This document shows positions 24,371 through 39,144 of a stretch of DNA of 64,000 nucleotides, piece by piece. Within the stretch, counting starts at the first letter, position 1. Each line of letters begins with the position of its first letter. Source of the stretch: CALDUY01 sp046350255 (GTDB lineage Bacteria > Planctomycetota > Planctomycetia > Gemmatales > Gemmataceae). The stretch lies in NCBI GenBank assembly GCA_046350255.1, contig JAXMAV010000005.1:186001-250000 (forward strand), given 5' to 3'. The position numbers and the translations under genes were made by a program. The notes beneath the pieces were generated by a model that ran no database searches, had not been told where the DNA came from, and saw only the letters and a program-made list of their open reading frames with translations.

Positions 24371-26926
24371 TTAGCGGAACATCTTGTGGTTGCGGTCGCC
24401 ACGAGAGAGGAAGAACGCCATCAGGTCGGCGATTTCGTCCTCTTTCAGGGTGTCCAGTAACCCTCCGGGCATCATCGAGACCTTCGAGGTTTCGATCGAT
24501 TCGATCCGCTTGCGGTTCACCCCGGTCTGCTTGTTCGGGTCGAGCATGTCGGTGTTCACCATCATCGAATCGTTGGAGAGATTCACGATCCGCCCGACGA
24601 CCACCCGACCATCCACCGTGGTGATCTGCACCGCGGCATACTGGTCGCTGATCACCTTGTTGGGGTCCACGATCGATTCGAGCAGGTCCTTCACGCCGAA
24701 CCGCCCGGCGACGCCGGTCAGATCCGGACCGTTCGAGCCGCCCTCGCCGTCGAACCGGTGGCAGGCGAAACACTTCGCTTCGGCGAACAGTCTGCGACCA
24801 CGGTCGAAGTCCCGTTTCTCCTTCAGCGACTTATCGACCATCGGCACCAGTTCGTCCAGCTTGTAGTTCTTGACCAGGGGCCGGGGCTTGCCCACCACTG
24901 GCTCGTTCGAAGCTGGTTGGGTGTCGAGGATCTTCTTGAGTTCGGGTGTTTTCTCCCGATCGGAAAGGCTGGCCACCGCGTCCTGCTTCATCGTCCGGAG
25001 GAAGCCTCGAAGACTGTTTCCGCCGCGGAAGCTACCGGCCTTGATGAACCAGCGGAAGAACTCCTCGCGCTGAGGCTGGGTCCACCCAGTTTTCAGCACC
25101 CGCAGGGCAGTGACGTAAGCCATCTGCTCCTCCTGCGTGGGCGTCTCCGCCAGCAGCTTCATGGTCTTGTTGACCACCGATGGAGCCTCGAGGTAGACCA
25201 GCAGCTGGACGAGTTCGCCGTTGTGCTCGCGGTTTTTCGAGGGGAACAACGGATCGAACCGCTCGAGGAGAACCTTGCGCAGCTCCGGCGACGGTGCACC
25301 CAGCCGGTTCAGTGCCACCTCGAATGTCCGCAGCAAATCGGTGCGCTGCTCATCGGTCAGCTTCGACCAGTCGATCCGAAGGAGCGCTTCGAGGATCTGG
25401 CCTTTCAACTTGTCGTCAACTTTGGGGGAGTCCGGCTTGCGATGGAGCGGGCAGGGAGCAGAGGCCCGGACCAGGCCGAGCAAGGCGTTGATGGCCTTGC
25501 CAGGAGCGGTCTCGGCCAGGGCACGTTCGGCCCAGCCGCGGGGTGGCTGATGCTCCAGGGCTACCCGGGCCGCAAAGCGGATGTAGCGATCCTCGTGGTC
25601 GAGGTAAGGCCAGGCGGCCTCGATAGCGGCTGGATTGGGTTTGCCGTGGAACGCCTCGAGCGAGTGTCGAAGCTTCCGCATCTCAGCGCCGGTGTCATCC
25701 GCCTTGGCCTGGGCAGTCGATTCCTTGCCGACGTAGGTCACGCGATAGAGGCCCGACTGCGTTTTGCGACCACCCACGGCGAAGTACATCGCCCCATCCT
25801 TGGGATTGATGACGACGTCGGTGAGAGCCAGCGGCGAGCCGGTGACGAACTCCTCAAGCTCGCCCTTGTAACTGCTCAGATGGGGTGTCAGATGCACGGC
25901 ATAGAGCTTGCCGTAGCTCCAATCGCAGATGAAAAATGCATCCTGGTACTTGGCAGGGAAGCGAGCCCCGTAGCCGAAGCACACGCCCGTGGGTGAGCCA
26001 GGGCCCACGTTGACGACGGCTCCCAGGCTGTCGGGGTAGTAGGCCGGCCACTTGCCTGCACCGTTGCGCCAGCCGAACTCACTGCCGGACGTGGCATGAT
26101 TGACGCGTGTGGGGCGATACCACGGTGTATTGACGTCCCACTCCATGTCGGCGTCGTAAGTGAATAGCTCGCCCTGGCGGTTGTAGGCGGCGTCGTACTG
26201 GTTGCGGAAGCCGACAGACAGCAGCTCCCAGTTCTTCCCCTCGGGATCCACCTGGTAGATGCACCCACCTGGGCCAAGCACACCCGCCATGAAGCCGTTG
26301 CCGTCCGGCATGCGCTTGAGCAGGTGATCCTCACCCCAGAGTTCCGGCACCCGTGATGCCGCCAGGGGACGCACCATCTGCGTGCCGTTGCCGCACACCA
26401 CGGTGAGGTTCTTGCCATCCGGGGTGAGCATGACCGCGTGCGGACCGTGCTCGCCGCCGCCGTTGATCGGTTTCAGTAGCTCGACCTTGTCGAGCTTGTC
26501 GTCTCCATTGGTGTCGCGCACCCGATAGAGACCACTCGGATACTTTGAACCGCGATTGACAACGACATACAGGCTATCGAAGGCCCACAGGAGCCCCTGC
26601 GCTTCGCCTAGCGGAACATCGATCTTCTCGACCTTCGTGTCCGATGCCTGGCCCTCGAGGGCGGGAGGTGTCACACGGTACAGCCCGCCATATTGATCCG
26701 AGACAATGAGCCGGCCCTTGGGATCAACGCACAGGTTGACCCAGGATCCCTGGACGTCGGCGGGGACGGAATAGAGCAGCTCGACCTTGAAATCCTTGAG
26801 CGTGCGGAGCGCGGAAGCCGGTGTGGCGGCAGGTGCATTGCCCGGCTTGCGAGGAGGCTGGCCTGGCACCACCAGGAATGACCCGGCAAGCAGGACCACC
26901 CCCACGGAGAGAGGGCGCGAGATCAT
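24371..26926 (-). CDS. PVC-type exported heme-binding protein (beta-propeller dehydrogenase-like, HEAT-like and CxxCH domains)
   Basis: The 851-residue protein has a signal peptide (SVGVVLLAGSFLVVPG). Residues about 40-390 are a propeller of the putative membrane-bound dehydrogenase type (WVNLCVDPKGRLIVSDQYGG, NGGGEHGPHAVMLTPDGKN, FICDWSYGKLYAVHL, DVVINPKDGAMYFAVGGRKT). Residues about 420-690 are helical repeats. The C-terminus is a cytochrome c-like domain with CFACH at 719-723 (EAKCFACHRFDGEGGSNGPD) and the typical DPNKVISDQYAAVQITTVDG strand pair. Covalent heme is expected at the Cys pair and His. It lies 90 bases downstream of the MFS gene and is probably periplasmic. Confidence 0.88.
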   Translation of the reverse strand: MISRPLSVGVVLLAGSFLVVPGQPPRKPGNAPAATPASALRTLKDFKVELLYSVPADVQGSWVNLCVDPKGRLIVSDQYGGLYRVTPPALEGQASDTKVEKIDVPLGEAQGLLWAFDSLYVVVNRGSKYPSGLYRVRDTNGDDKLDKVELLKPINGGGEHGPHAVMLTPDGKNLTVVCGNGTQMVRPLAASRVPELWGEDHLLKRMPDGNGFMAGVLGPGGCIYQVDPEGKNWELLSVGFRNQYDAAYNRQGELFTYDADMEWDVNTPWYRPTRVNHATSGSEFGWRNGAGKWPAYYPDSLGAVVNVGPGSPTGVCFGYGARFPAKYQDAFFICDWSYGKLYAVHLTPHLSSYKGELEEFVTGSPLALTDVVINPKDGAMYFAVGGRKTQSGLYRVTYVGKESTAQAKADDTGAEMRKLRHSLEAFHGKPNPAAIEAAWPYLDHEDRYIRFAARVALEHQPPRGWAERALAETAPGKAINALLGLVRASAPCPLHRKPDSPKVDDKLKGQILEALLRIDWSKLTDEQRTDLLRTFEVALNRLGAPSPELRKVLLERFDPLFPSKNREHNGELVQLLVYLEAPSVVNKTMKLLAETPTQEEQMAYVTALRVLKTGWTQPQREEFFRWFIKAGSFRGGNSLRGFLRTMKQDAVASLSDREKTPELKKILDTQPASNEPVVGKPRPLVKNYKLDELVPMVDKSLKEKRDFDRGRRLFAEAKCFACHRFDGEGGSNGPDLTGVAGRFGVKDLLESIVDPNKVISDQYAAVQITTVDGRVVVGRIVNLSNDSMMVNTDMLDPNKQTGVNRKRIESIETSKVSMMPGGLLDTLKEDEIADLMAFFLSRGDRNHKMFR

Positions 26927-27016
26927 GGGTTACCTCGTTCAAAAGATCTGGAAATCGCAGGGCGAGGGACTCAGATGGTTGGACCGGGTGGGAATGCGCG
27001 GCCCTGTGCTCAACTA

Positions 27017-28303
27017 TCATACGACCTGAGCAGGGTTTTTGCTCGTCGTTCCCGGCGGGATCTCGTCGGCGACCTCGGTGCGCCTGAGCAAATGAAGGGG
27101 GCTCAACTTCAGCAGACGGGGACAGGCGGTCAGCACCACACCCACCACCACCATGGTGCCCACTCCACCGACCACCACTGCGGTAACAGGGCCCCACCAG
27201 GCGGCCGTCACCCCCGATTCAAACTGGCCCAGCTCGTTCGAGGAGCTGATGAACACCGTGTTGACGGCGGCTACGCGGCCACGCATCTCGTCGGGGGTGA
27301 GTACCTGCATCAGGGTGCCCCGCACCACCACACTGATGTTGTCCAGTGCGCCCAGGAGACCCAGCATGGCCAGAGACAAAGGAAACGAGGTGGACAGGCC
27401 GAACACCACCGTGGCCAGGCCGAATCCTGCCACGGCCAGCAGCATGGCCAACCCGGGACGTTGCAAGGGGGGACGATGCGCCATGGTCAGGGCCATGATG
27501 ACCGCGCCCAGGGCTGGAGCTGCTCGCAGCCAACCTAGACCAGTCGGACCCACCTGGAGGATGTCTCGCGCGTAGATCGGGAGCAGGGCGGTAGCCCCAC
27601 CGAGCAGCACCGCGAATAAATCGAGGCTAATCGCTCCCAGGAGCAAGGGGTTGTTCAATACAAACCGCACACCCGCCAGCAACGCCGCCAGCGATCGGGT
27701 GGTGTTCACTCGCTGCTCGATCAGGGGCACGATCGGCGTGAGCAAAAGCACACAGACGAGAGAACAGCTGGCCGTAACCAGGTAGGCCAACCAGGGTGGA
27801 GCCGCGGCCAGCAAGAAGCCGCCCAGTGCCGGACCCGAGATGTTGGCCACCTGCCAGCCCGTGCTATTCCAGGTAACGGCGTTGGTCAGCGCTTCGCCAG
27901 GAACCACCTGGGGTAGCAGAGCGGTGCGAGCCGGTGCACTGAAGGCCCGGGTGGTTCCGGAAAGAAACAGGCACAACAGGATCACATGCACGGGACCCTG
28001 CGACCAGGATAACCAGGCCAGGGTTAGCGAAATAAACGCCGACCCCAGCTGCGCCAGCTGAAAGAGGCGTTTCCGACTGAGGTGGTCGGCAATCTGGCCC
28101 GCAGGCAGAGCAAACAGCAGGACGGGGAGAAACTGAGCCAGGCCGGCAAGGGCCAGGTACCAGGCGGAATCGGTGCGATCGTATAATTCCCAGGCCACCG
28201 CCACCGCCTGGATTTCCAGCCCCAGGCTGGCGATCACCCCTCCACCCAGCAAGCACCGATAACCGGGGTGCCGGAGTGCCGCATATGGGTCGTGCTGGGA
28301 CAA
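27017..28303 (-). CDS. MFS exporter (enterobactin exporter EntS-like / MFS_3)
   Basis: The 428-residue protein has about 12 membrane helices. Motifs are GGGVIASLGLEIQAVAVAWEL, ALPAGQIADHLSRKRLFQLA (MFS loop 2-3 signature), RTALLPQVVPGEALTNAVTW, NISGPALGGFLLAA, LPIYARDILQVGPTGLGWL and LTPDEMRGRVAAVNTVFIS. This is the EntS/MFS_3 exporter type; the substrate is unknown. The frame is open upstream to 28411, but that part is antisense-free tRNA-Asp sequence read as protein. TTG 28303, giving MSQHDPYAALRHPGYRCLL, matches usual family N-termini, although it has no strong ribosome binding site. Confidence 0.8.
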   Translation of the reverse strand: MSQHDPYAALRHPGYRCLLGGGVIASLGLEIQAVAVAWELYDRTDSAWYLALAGLAQFLPVLLFALPAGQIADHLSRKRLFQLAQLGSAFISLTLAWLSWSQGPVHVILLCLFLSGTTRAFSAPARTALLPQVVPGEALTNAVTWNSTGWQVANISGPALGGFLLAAAPPWLAYLVTASCSLVCVLLLTPIVPLIEQRVNTTRSLAALLAGVRFVLNNPLLLGAISLDLFAVLLGGATALLPIYARDILQVGPTGLGWLRAAPALGAVIMALTMAHRPPLQRPGLAMLLAVAGFGLATVVFGLSTSFPLSLAMLGLLGALDNISVVVRGTLMQVLTPDEMRGRVAAVNTVFISSSNELGQFESGVTAAWWGPVTAVVVGGVGTMVVVGVVLTACPRLLKLSPLHLLRRTEVADEIPPGTTSKNPAQVV

Positions 28304-28352
28304 AAGATGTACCGTGGCGGCCCAAGGATGTGTTGAGAAATCAGCGACAAAA

Positions 28353-28426
<74 letters not shown>

Positions 28427-28530
28427 TCCTGCCGAATCAGTATGGCAAACTCCGATGGGTTCGACAAGGCCTCCTGATCTCTCTGCCAGGTAGCGGATGT
28501 GCCGATCCCTTCACGATTTTTTCATCGCAC

Positions 28531-28574
28531 TGGGGAGGGTTATAGGTGCAAATATCCTCCCCAACTCCTACAAT
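28531..28574 (+). promoter_or_regulatory. Hairpin and possible -10 element upstream of the giant surface protein gene
   Basis: An 8-bp inverted repeat (28531-28538 with 28556-28563) is followed by TACAAT at 28569-28574, a fair -10 hexamer. No good -35 hexamer stands at the right spacing. The rest of 28427-28706 shows nothing else that I can name. Confidence 0.3.
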
Positions 28575-28706
28575 CTAGCCTGACAGAGAAACTACATCCA
28601 GGCTTCGTGCATCCTGCGTACCCCCCCGGATCAGTCGCATCCGCTCTCCAGAATGTTCGCGGGATCGTGTTGCCTGGTGGGCACCCACACGCACAGAGGC
28701 ACCTCC

Positions 28707-35414
<6,708 letters not shown>

Positions 35415-35441
35415 ACCACGTTTATCCCGCCGATTTTCCTG

Positions 35442-35480
35442 CGGCTTGCCTGGTAATCTGGGCAAGCCGTAGTGTTTTTT
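35442..35480 (+). terminator. Rho-independent terminator of the giant surface protein gene
   Basis: A 9-bp stem (35442-35450 with 35461-35469) with a 10-base loop is followed by TAGTG and six T's, 27 bases after the stop codon. Confidence 0.85.
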
Positions 35481-35671
35481 CGGTCTGTGATGCTGGTACT
35501 CGTCATGCCTTTCAGCGAACGAGTGACTACAACTCGGTGAAATCGTTCTGGGTTACCGATGATGAAAGTACCCAGGCTTCCTTTTCTTCTTGATGAACCA
35601 CTGCGCAACAGCCAGGGGCAAAATACGGGCCAACCGGGGAGGGTTGGTCCAGATCGCTCAGGGAGAATACC

Positions 35672-37099
35672 ATGCGCAGATTCATGCGGCCGGGCTGGGT
35701 TTTGGGGCTCGCTCTCGGGTTAACCCCTCAACTAATCGCACAGTATCCAGGTTACCAGAGTTATCCCCCTCCCAGTTACTCTGGGTATCCGGGATATGCT
35801 CCGGGCATGGTCTCTGGACCGGTGGGATTGCCACCTGGAACCCAGGTGATTGGCGTGGTGACATCCGGTCAACTCAACGCAGCCCGAGCTCCGGTTGTTA
35901 ATGCTCCTCGCATGGGTGCCACTGTGCCAGGTAAACTGGTGCCCATGCCTCTGGGAAAGGATTCTGGTAGTATCCCGGCGGAAACTATTGCCCCGCCGGT
36001 TGTTCTGGCGCCCCATTCTGGGGCCGCTGTGATGATCCCGTCCACAGAGTCGATCCCAGTCACTTCGGGTCTTCCCCTGGAAGTAGGAGAGCATATTGCT
36101 GGTGGTCCTTCTGAGCGCAGCTGGCGCATCATTGCGCAGGGAGGTATTACCCTCCTACACATGGATTCGCCTAGCCAGGTGGCATTTCGCACTGTTGGCA
36201 CCACGCGAAACGCTGCTAACTTACCTACCGGGAGCAGCACTGTATTCGAGACGCGCAATTTCGATAACTCCTTGATTGTTTCTCCCCTCGCCTGGCTCGG
36301 AATTGTTTCGCCTGATGGGATCGGTGTGCGTGGTCGCTATTGGTATTTCAGTCAGAGTAACTCACAGTCTGCGCTGAATTCAGATAGCACCGGTGCCTTC
36401 GAGATAGAGTCAGCTCTCCCGGGACCGTTCAGGATTGTGTCGTCTGCGACTCGGGGCACGGGAGGGCGATTGTTGGCTGATGGGCTGGCTCCTGATACCT
36501 TCGTGGCCTCCAATCATACGGAAATCCATTCGGGCGATCTTGAGGCCATCGGCGTTTATAACTCCAGTTGCTGGACGCTCCTGGGCGGAGTCGGCGTTCG
36601 CTATGTGAATCTGCGACAGAACTACGACGTGCTCCGGACGAATCCAGGTGGGTCTCCTACCCCGGGGGTGGAGTTTACCATCGATCGAGAAACCTCCAAC
36701 GCTACTCACAACCTCGATGCCATGGGCCCCACGCTCGGGTGCGAATTTAGCCGACGCATCGGCGAAACCGGATTCGCTCTGTACGGCATGGGACGTGGCT
36801 CGTTGCTGGTGGGGCAGCATCGGTTTGGTGTCACCACCGAACGGCGGTTACGTGGTGACATCTTGGGAGGGATCGTCGATAACACCGATCGATTCCTCGA
36901 TAACCGCACGGTCCACGACATTGTTCCGATCGGGGAACTAGAGGTTGGTGCTCAGTATACCCGCGACATGGGGCACTGCAACCTGATCGTGCGGGCCGGC
37001 TTCCAGTGTCAGACCTGGATTGACGCCGGCACGGCCATCGATTCCTCGGGTGATCTCGATTTCTACGGCGGCACGTTCCTGATCGGCCTCCAGTATTGA
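35672..37099 (+). CDS. Outer-membrane beta-barrel protein (planctomycete BBP7 / Lpg1974-like)
   Basis: The 475-residue protein has a signal peptide (MRPGWVLGLALGLTPQLIAQ), a Pro/Tyr/Gly-rich linker (YPGYQSYPPPSYSGYPGYAP) and a C-terminal barrel from about residue 145. Amphipathic strands recur (WRIIAQGGITLLHMDS, GVRGRYWYFSQSN, WTLLGGVGVRYVNLRQNYDV, FALYGMGRGSLLVGQH). The protein ends in GGTFLIGLQY with a terminal aromatic residue, as expected for BAM-inserted barrels. GGGAG precedes the ATG by six bases. It lies directly after the giant surface protein but behind its terminator, so it has its own promoter. It also has its own terminator. Confidence 0.8.
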   Translation: MRRFMRPGWVLGLALGLTPQLIAQYPGYQSYPPPSYSGYPGYAPGMVSGPVGLPPGTQVIGVVTSGQLNAARAPVVNAPRMGATVPGKLVPMPLGKDSGSIPAETIAPPVVLAPHSGAAVMIPSTESIPVTSGLPLEVGEHIAGGPSERSWRIIAQGGITLLHMDSPSQVAFRTVGTTRNAANLPTGSSTVFETRNFDNSLIVSPLAWLGIVSPDGIGVRGRYWYFSQSNSQSALNSDSTGAFEIESALPGPFRIVSSATRGTGGRLLADGLAPDTFVASNHTEIHSGDLEAIGVYNSSCWTLLGGVGVRYVNLRQNYDVLRTNPGGSPTPGVEFTIDRETSNATHNLDAMGPTLGCEFSRRIGETGFALYGMGRGSLLVGQHRFGVTTERRLRGDILGGIVDNTDRFLDNRTVHDIVPIGELEVGAQYTRDMGHCNLIVRAGFQCQTWIDAGTAIDSSGDLDFYGGTFLIGLQY

Positions 37100-37119
37100 T
37101 CCGCGTGGATCTTTTCCTG

Positions 37120-37166
37120 ACCGCGTCGGCGACCTCCCCCTCGGTTGCCGACGCGGTTCGTGTTTT
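37120..37166 (+). terminator. Rho-independent terminator after the barrel protein gene
   Basis: An 11-bp stem (37120-37130 with 37147-37157) is followed by TCGTGTTTT, 20 bases after the stop. Confidence 0.75.
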
Positions 37167-37177
37167 ATTGCCTGGTC

Positions 37178-37186
37178 TGCTACAAT
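37178..37186 (+). promoter_or_regulatory. Extended -10 promoter element for der
   Basis: TGCTACAAT fits an extended -10 (TGn plus TACAAT). It lies just after the upstream terminator and about 38 bases before the chosen der start. It also overlaps the alternative ATG at 37185, which makes that start unlikely. Confidence 0.6.
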
Positions 37187-37223
37187 GAACTTTATTCATT
37201 GTTTCACCCAGGGGGGCCTTCTC

Positions 37224-38666
37224 GTGCCTGCGCCTCTTGTCACCATTGTGGGCCGCCCGAACGTCGGCAAATCCTCATTGTTTAACTGGTTGGCGGGCCG
37301 GCGTATTGCCATCGTCGATCCGACAGCAGGAGTCACCCGGGATCGTGTCTCCACACTCATCGATGTGGGAGATCGTACTGTCGAATTGTTTGACACCGGT
37401 GGCATGGGTATCGAAGACAGCGATAATTTGACTGCTCAGGTCGAGCAGCAGATCCAGGTGGGTATCGATCAGGCCGATGTGATCTTGTTTGTGGCTGATG
37501 CGCGGGCCGGTTTGGTTTCTCTGGACGAGGAGGTGGCCCAGCGGCTTCGCTCGGTCAACAAACCAATTATTTTGGTGGCGAACAAGTGCGATGCGCCGAC
37601 GCTGGACCCGGATGCGGCCGAGTTTTTTCGCCTTGGCTTCGGCCGATTGCTCTGTGTAAGCGCCCAGCAGAACCGAGGCAAACCCGAGCTTCTCCGCGAA
37701 ATTCGAGATCGTCTGCCCCCTCCGGATCGCCAGCCGGAGAAACCGCAGGAAGTATCTCTGAAACTCGCCATCGTCGGGCGACGCAATACTGGTAAGAGCA
37801 CCTTCATTAACTGCCTGGCCGAGGCAGATCGCGTCATCGTTAGCGAAGTGGCTGGCACCACACGGGATAGTATCGATGTCCGTTTTGAACGTGATGGCAA
37901 GGTCTACCTTGCCATCGATACTGCTGGCGTTCGCCGCAAGAAAAGCCTGGCGAATGACATCGAGTTCTACAGTCTTCATCGGGCCGAGCGATCCATCCGT
38001 CGAGCGGATGTGGTGTTGTTGTTCCTCGATGCAGCGGAGCCTGTATCCAAGGTAGATAAGCAGCTGGCCGAGTACATTCTCGATCAACATAAGCCTGCCA
38101 TTTTCGTGGTGAACAAGTGGGACCTGCTGAAGGCAAAAACCCCCACGGGGCCGATGGCGGACTACCTCCATGCGACGTTTCCCAGTCTAGACCATGTCCC
38201 CATTGCGTTCATCACGGCAAAATCCGGCAAGAATGTGCAGGCTGTGCTGAACCTAGCCCAATCGCTTCACAAGCAGGCCACAGCTCGGGTAACCACTGGC
38301 GATCTGAACCGGGTGTTGCGGAAGGCGGTGCTGTCGAACCCGCCACCTATGCGGCAAAACCGTCGTGCCAGGATCTACTACGCTACCCAGGTGGAGGTAA
38401 GCCCGCCGACCATTGTCCTGTTCACCAATGGGCCAGAGTTGCTGGATAACAGCTATTTGCGTTATCTGCTCAACACATTCCGAGACGAGTTGCCATTCAA
38501 GGAAGTCGCCATCAAACTCGAGGTACGTAGCCGTACGCATCTGCAGGAACGCATGGTGGAAGATGATGAAACAGCATCCCCAGTTCCCGCGGAACGACCA
38601 GAGAAAAAGTCGAGGAAGCCCGGGCCTGGAGGCAAGAAAGAACCTGGCCTGTGGCAAGATGTTTAA
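37224..38666 (+). CDS. der: Ribosome biogenesis GTPase Der (EngA), two G domains and KH-like domain
   Basis: The 480-residue protein carries two tandem GTPase domains needed for 50S assembly. G1 has GRPNVGKS, DTGGM and NKCD. G2 has GRRNTGKS, DTAGV and NKWD. A KH-like C-terminal domain follows (RKAVLSNPPPMRQNRRARIY, FTNGPELLDNSYLRYL) with a basic tail. GTG 37224 follows a GGGGGG site at eight bases and gives the usual short N-terminus before VTIVGRPNVGKS. The ATG 13 codons upstream lies within the probable -10 element. Length matches the family. Confidence 0.95.
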   Translation: MPAPLVTIVGRPNVGKSSLFNWLAGRRIAIVDPTAGVTRDRVSTLIDVGDRTVELFDTGGMGIEDSDNLTAQVEQQIQVGIDQADVILFVADARAGLVSLDEEVAQRLRSVNKPIILVANKCDAPTLDPDAAEFFRLGFGRLLCVSAQQNRGKPELLREIRDRLPPPDRQPEKPQEVSLKLAIVGRRNTGKSTFINCLAEADRVIVSEVAGTTRDSIDVRFERDGKVYLAIDTAGVRRKKSLANDIEFYSLHRAERSIRRADVVLLFLDAAEPVSKVDKQLAEYILDQHKPAIFVVNKWDLLKAKTPTGPMADYLHATFPSLDHVPIAFITAKSGKNVQAVLNLAQSLHKQATARVTTGDLNRVLRKAVLSNPPPMRQNRRARIYYATQVEVSPPTIVLFTNGPELLDNSYLRYLLNTFRDELPFKEVAIKLEVRSRTHLQERMVEDDETASPVPAERPEKKSRKPGPGGKKEPGLWQDV

Positions 38667-38684
38667 CCAGAACCTGGTAAAGCC

Positions 38685-39140
38685 ATGCGAAGCACGCTGA
38701 TTTCCGTTGCCCTGGTGTTAACCGCACCCGCTCAGTGGGAAGCCAGGCCCGACGTCGGCAAGGTGGAAACCCTTCGAGGGAAGATTGTGCCGTTGAGTGA
38801 CCTGGTGGCTCGGGCGGGCGGTAAGCTCGATACTGATGCGGTTCCAGTGTCACTGGTGCTGGTTGCGGAGGATGGCAAGGTGTATCCGCTGGTCAAGGAT
38901 GCCCTGTCGCGGATGTTCTACCGGGACAAGGCACTCCTCGATCGCACCATGCAAGTGACTGGTCGGCTATTACCTGGAAGTTCAATCCTGCGCCTCGGTT
39001 CAGTTCACAGTGTCCACAAGGGGGAACTCTTTGAGATCTACTACTGGTGCGATATCTGTTCGATCAAGCGCGGCGAAAAGATGATCTGTGAATGCTGCGG
39101 CGGTCCAATGGAGTTGAAAGAGGTTCCGAGCAAGCGTTGA
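38685..39140 (+). CDS. Exported protein with C-terminal zinc-ribbon-like cysteine cluster
   Basis: The 151-residue protein starts with a short signal-like segment (MRSTLISVALVLTAPAQWEA), then a small beta domain (VETLRGKIVPLSDLVARAGG, VSLVLVAEDGKVYPLVKDAL, MQVTGRLLPGSSILRLGSVH). It ends in YYWCDICSIKRGEKMICECC followed by GGPMELKE, five cysteines in a CxxC...CxCC pattern suited to bind a metal ion. I do not know a characterised member. It starts 18 bases after der, probably on the same transcript, and ends four bases before the convergent smc. Confidence 0.72.
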   Translation: MRSTLISVALVLTAPAQWEARPDVGKVETLRGKIVPLSDLVARAGGKLDTDAVPVSLVLVAEDGKVYPLVKDALSRMFYRDKALLDRTMQVTGRLLPGSSILRLGSVHSVHKGELFEIYYWCDICSIKRGEKMICECCGGPMELKEVPSKR

Positions 39141-39144
39141 AGCA

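Noticed and set aside
24758..25996. 412-residue plus-strand frame opposite the heme protein gene
   Set aside because: The minus strand carries a coherent propeller, HEAT-like and CxxCH protein; the plus-strand product resembles nothing.
37185..37223. Upstream ATG as der start
   Set aside because: It overlaps a probable extended -10 element and lacks a ribosome binding site; GTG 37224 has one.
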